A stretch of DNA of 64,000 nucleotides from Maylandia zebra (lineage: Eukaryota > Chordata > Actinopteri > Cichliformes > Cichlidae): assembly GCF_041146795.1 (NCBI RefSeq), contig NC_135169.1, positions 12,237,585 through 12,301,584 of the forward strand, given 5' to 3'. Below the pieces are notes generated by a model that was given only the letters and a program-made list of their open reading frames with translations, had not been told where the DNA came from and did not search any database. Positions 61,287 through 64,000 of this stretch are shown here, piece by piece (the first letter of the stretch is position 1; each line of letters begins with the position of its first letter). The position numbers were made by a program, and so were the translations under genes.

Positions 61287-61879
61287 TTAGGGGTGTGTCA
61301 CAGTTCGATATTTTTTCGATATAAAAAATGTTCATGCTTTTTTAATTTGTCATATATTAAAATAATAAATATATATTTTAACTCAAACGTACAGTTTTTA
61401 AATTTAATGTTGCTGAAACAACGGCGTCAACACGTTAACAAGCTAACTGCGCTAACGCACTAGTTCCCACCAATTGAGCATTGCGTGGCACATCAGACAT
61501 ACTGTTTAACTTTTGTCCATGACGTGCTTACCATCAGGGTCATGCTTCACATGAAAACCAAGATAGTTCCAAACGCTAGATCTGAATAAGGGTGGGGGAG
61601 GTTCAGTTTCGGGTAGCGTTGAGGCAGTTGCCATGTTGCAACGAGCTTATCTTCTGTCTTGCTAGATTGTGCTGCGCTCAGTGGATCTGCACTCGATAGT
61701 GCAGCCTAGGCGGAGTAGTCGAACGCAGATCCACTGAGAGCTCAACACAGACAGCATTGTCAGAAGAAAAGTTGATAAAATAAATAAAAATTTCGTATTG
61801 TTCGATACATATGCGTACCAAACCAAAAACACTGTATCGAACGGTTCAATATTGATACGAGTATTGTTGCTCCCCCTAA
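61287..61879 (-). mobile_element. Second copy of the same hAT family, inverted
   Basis: Ends TTAGGGGTGTGTCACAG and TGTTGCTCCCCCTAA. Sequence 61430-61760 is the reverse complement of 60370-60690 with an internal deletion that removes the BED region. It lies 12 bp from the first copy. Confidence 0.75.
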
Positions 61880-61921
61880 AAAAAAATATATATATATATA
61901 CATATATACATTGATTTGGCT

Positions 61922-61924
<3 letters not shown>

Positions 61925-61993
<69 letters not shown>
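61925..61993. repeat. (TA)n microsatellite
   Basis: Long AT dinucleotide tract, followed at 62030-62145 by (TTAA)n, (ATTT)n and (CT)n tracts. Confidence 0.95.
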
Positions 61994-61996
<3 letters not shown>

Positions 61997-62149
61997 CTTA
62001 TGCAGTGCCCTTTGCACTGTCTGAGACAGAATTAATTAATTAATTAATTAATTAATTAATTTATTTATTTATTTATTTATTTATCTTTTTAAGTAACTGT
62101 TAGTCTGATGTATCTCTCTCTCTCTCTCTCGTTCTCTCTCTCTCCTTTT

Positions 62150-63575
62150 TTTTTTAGCTTGACCTCACATTTATACTGTATTTTGCATATAGAAGACCGC
62201 TCTGGTGAGTTGTAATCTAATTTGTTCTTCATGCACAGATCTTCCTATACCCTTCTCATCTTTCTTAAAACTAAAAATGTGATTTTTGAGTCATTCTGGA
62301 GATTCTTTACGTTTTTATGTTGTGATGCCGACCATCAGACTGAGGTGGCAGGTATGAAACTGAGAAAGGTCTGATTCACAGCATGTTTTATTTATGTATT
62401 TAATGCCCGTTGGATAATGGAAATCACAGGTGTATTTTTATTGCTGTTTAAATAGTCACAGGGTTTCTAACTTATGAAGTATCAAAGTCTCACCTTTGTT
62501 AGAGTTTTTTATCTTTGTAGTATTTGCTTTTGATTGTTTACAACAGGAAATATGTTAACATCCTTCCTCCATACTTCATAAAAAGATATAAAATATATTT
62601 GACTGTTAGATTAAATATTATCATGCAGCACTAAAGTGAAAAAGCTCACTTAACCTCAGAATAGATCTGTGAATGTTCTCACTTTGTGCTGGAAATATGT
62701 TTTAAATTTGGCTGTGACCCGAAACACAGGAAATGACTCACTGTGTGGCTGAACTGAAGCTAAAGCTTAAGATGAAATCTAAAGACAACATTTACATTCA
62801 CAGTTACATTTATTATCTGACGGCATAGCAAAGTAACATTAAGTACTAACACATTTAATCTGAAACGATTATTTGTATTACTTGGACATAAACGTACAGA
62901 CTAGACCTGAACATCTGACTAAAGGTCAAAAAATAGTTAAGAGAATCCAAATATGTGATGTGAAATTTTTGTTTTTTTTAAAGCTGCAATAAAAAAAAAA
63001 GGTTTGTTTTGAAAACTGCATGTTGTGGATCAAGTTTATGTAACTCTACCATGTGGAAATGTAAAGTATGCATTTCTAGTATTTAACTTACAAATGTTTT
63101 GAATTACATCCTTCATAAAACTAAAGAAATAAACTGTAAACTTATGTATACTTATGTATATTGTATACTTCCATAAAACCAGTTCTACAAAGTCCTGCCC
63201 TCTTTCCAAACTATTTAATTGCATGTATAACACCCCATCAGAAGATGTTGTGGTGTATTACCAGCAATATGACTGAATTAACTCTGAACGGTTACCAACA
63301 CATGATACATTTTTTATTGTAATGTGTAGTTTGTTTGTTTTGTTGTTCTTTTTTTTCCTAAAACAAATAACAATTTAGCAAATTTGTTGTCGGAGCTCAA
63401 AACAGAGCTACTGTAGAGGTAGAAGTATTCTTTTTACTGGTTAACTGTATCCTCAGTTTAAGTGAGCAGAACCTGGACTATACATTGTGTAAGTAGAGCA
63501 CCGCTATTCCCTCCTGAGTTGACTGAGGGGTTTTCCAGAATCACTTTGGCGATGACAATAAGTCTCGTTCTCTAG
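62150..63575. other. Intergenic, nothing but the block at 62645-62770
   Basis: No receptor exon, TIR or LINE coding sequence recognised. Confidence 0.3.
62645..62770 (+). promoter_or_regulatory. Second duplicated block, ETS/AP-1 copy 2
   Basis: ACAGGAAATGACTCA is intact at about 62726-62740; the RUNX-like core is TGTGTGGCTG here. Its position beyond gene D suggests that the next repeat unit of the cluster starts here. Confidence 0.42.
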
Positions 63576-63579
63576 CCTT

Positions 63580-64000
63580 ATTGTTTTTGCTTCAGCCACT
63601 GCCAGAGCCACACACCATTTGGCCCGTTGGTACCTATCACTTGTTTCCTGCGTCCCACAACTTCACCCACCACTTTAACTTGATGGCTCCATGCACCTCA
63701 GGTGTCCACCTTTTGGTTCGTGGATCATCACGAGAGGCAACAACCACTTTGCAGCCACAATTTAATACAGTAGTTCTGATGCAGAGCATAAGTTATTTGA
63801 ATCCCATGTCCCCAGTCTCCCTATCGAAACCCTATGCTATCAAAACTGTGCTGGAGGGGAGAATTGAAGACCTTGCCCCCAGCACACCCTCACTTCACAG
63901 TATGGTGTATCAGGCCTGTCTAGCATCCTTTCCCACCATCTGATCCAACTCACCATCAGGTGGTGATCAGCTGACAGCTGAGCTTCTCTCTTTATCAATC
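63580..64000 (-). mobile_element. RTE-like LINE fragment
   Basis: On the minus strand DHHLMVSWIRWWERMLDRPD and, in another frame, a KVV.A...GG region followed by TPEVHGAIK, as in the fragments at 11140 and 23990. Stops throughout. The plus-strand 120-codon frame here is the shadow. Confidence 0.5.

Noticed and set aside
63581..63943. 120-codon plus-strand frame as a gene
   Set aside because: The opposite strand carries RTE-like LINE remnants in the same place; the frame is their shadow.

Overview
The window looks like nuclear DNA of a bony fish, most likely a spiny-rayed (percomorph) species; a cichlid is possible but is inference. The evidence is short phase-1 immunoglobulin exons with GT-AG introns, (CA)n and (TA)n microsatellites, and fish-type mobile elements (L2-like and RTE-like LINEs, hAT, piggyBac, Harbinger and pogo elements, tRNA-derived SINEs). 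There are no bacterial-style genes. Almost all ORFs over 60 codons outside the Ig exons are accidental or lie in mobile elements.

The real genes form one tandem cluster of Fc-receptor-like / leukocyte immune-type receptor genes, all on the minus strand. I reconstructed three by hand from splice sites and frame, and found relics of at least two more. Each starts with the split signal peptide typical of the Fc receptor family: a 37-nt ATG exon followed by a 33-36-nt mini-exon. All Ig and membrane exons are bounded by phase-1 introns. Gene A (15168 to 7815) has one intact Ig exon, one Ig exon broken by a 4-nt deletion, a membrane exon and a tail whose two tyrosines fit an ITAM. Gene B (19702 to 18118) is a dead remnant. 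Gene C (43576 to 28129) has 15 exons, ten Ig domains, one membrane segment and a tail with four tyrosine motifs, two of them canonical ITIMs; its exons sum to 3192 nt in one open frame (1063 aa). Gene D (59235 to 49826) has three Ig domains, a membrane exon nearly identical to that of C, and a tail with a single tyrosine motif; the last two of C's tyrosine exons have been removed from it by a deletion. A further broken leader exon lies at 59.77 kb.

The receptors therefore look like a paired set with opposite predicted outputs: ITIM-bearing (C), ITAM-bearing (A) and largely signal-less (D). Near-identical blocks shared by A, C and D point to recent duplication or gene conversion. Upstream DNA was duplicated as well. 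A block with a PU.1-type ETS site next to a RUNX site recurs near 4.2, 15.9, 24.9 and 46.8 kb, and a second block with ETS, AP-1 and RUNX-like sites recurs at 3.5, 5.05 and 62.7 kb. The proximal promoters share a TATA box (or a variant) followed by a purine run.

Layout: 1-7.8 kb, duplicated upstream blocks, microsatellites and a hAT relic; 7.8-15.9 kb, gene A with LINE-filled introns; 16-17.9 kb, a pogo-like element; 18-19.7 kb, gene B remnant; 19.9-27.7 kb, mobile elements and duplicated upstream blocks; 28.1-43.9 kb, gene C; 43.9-49.4 kb, intergenic repeats; 49.8-59.4 kb, gene D with heavily invaded introns; 59.7-64 kb, broken leader exon, paired hAT elements and a LINE relic. All splice structures are predictions from sequence alone, without transcript or homology searches.
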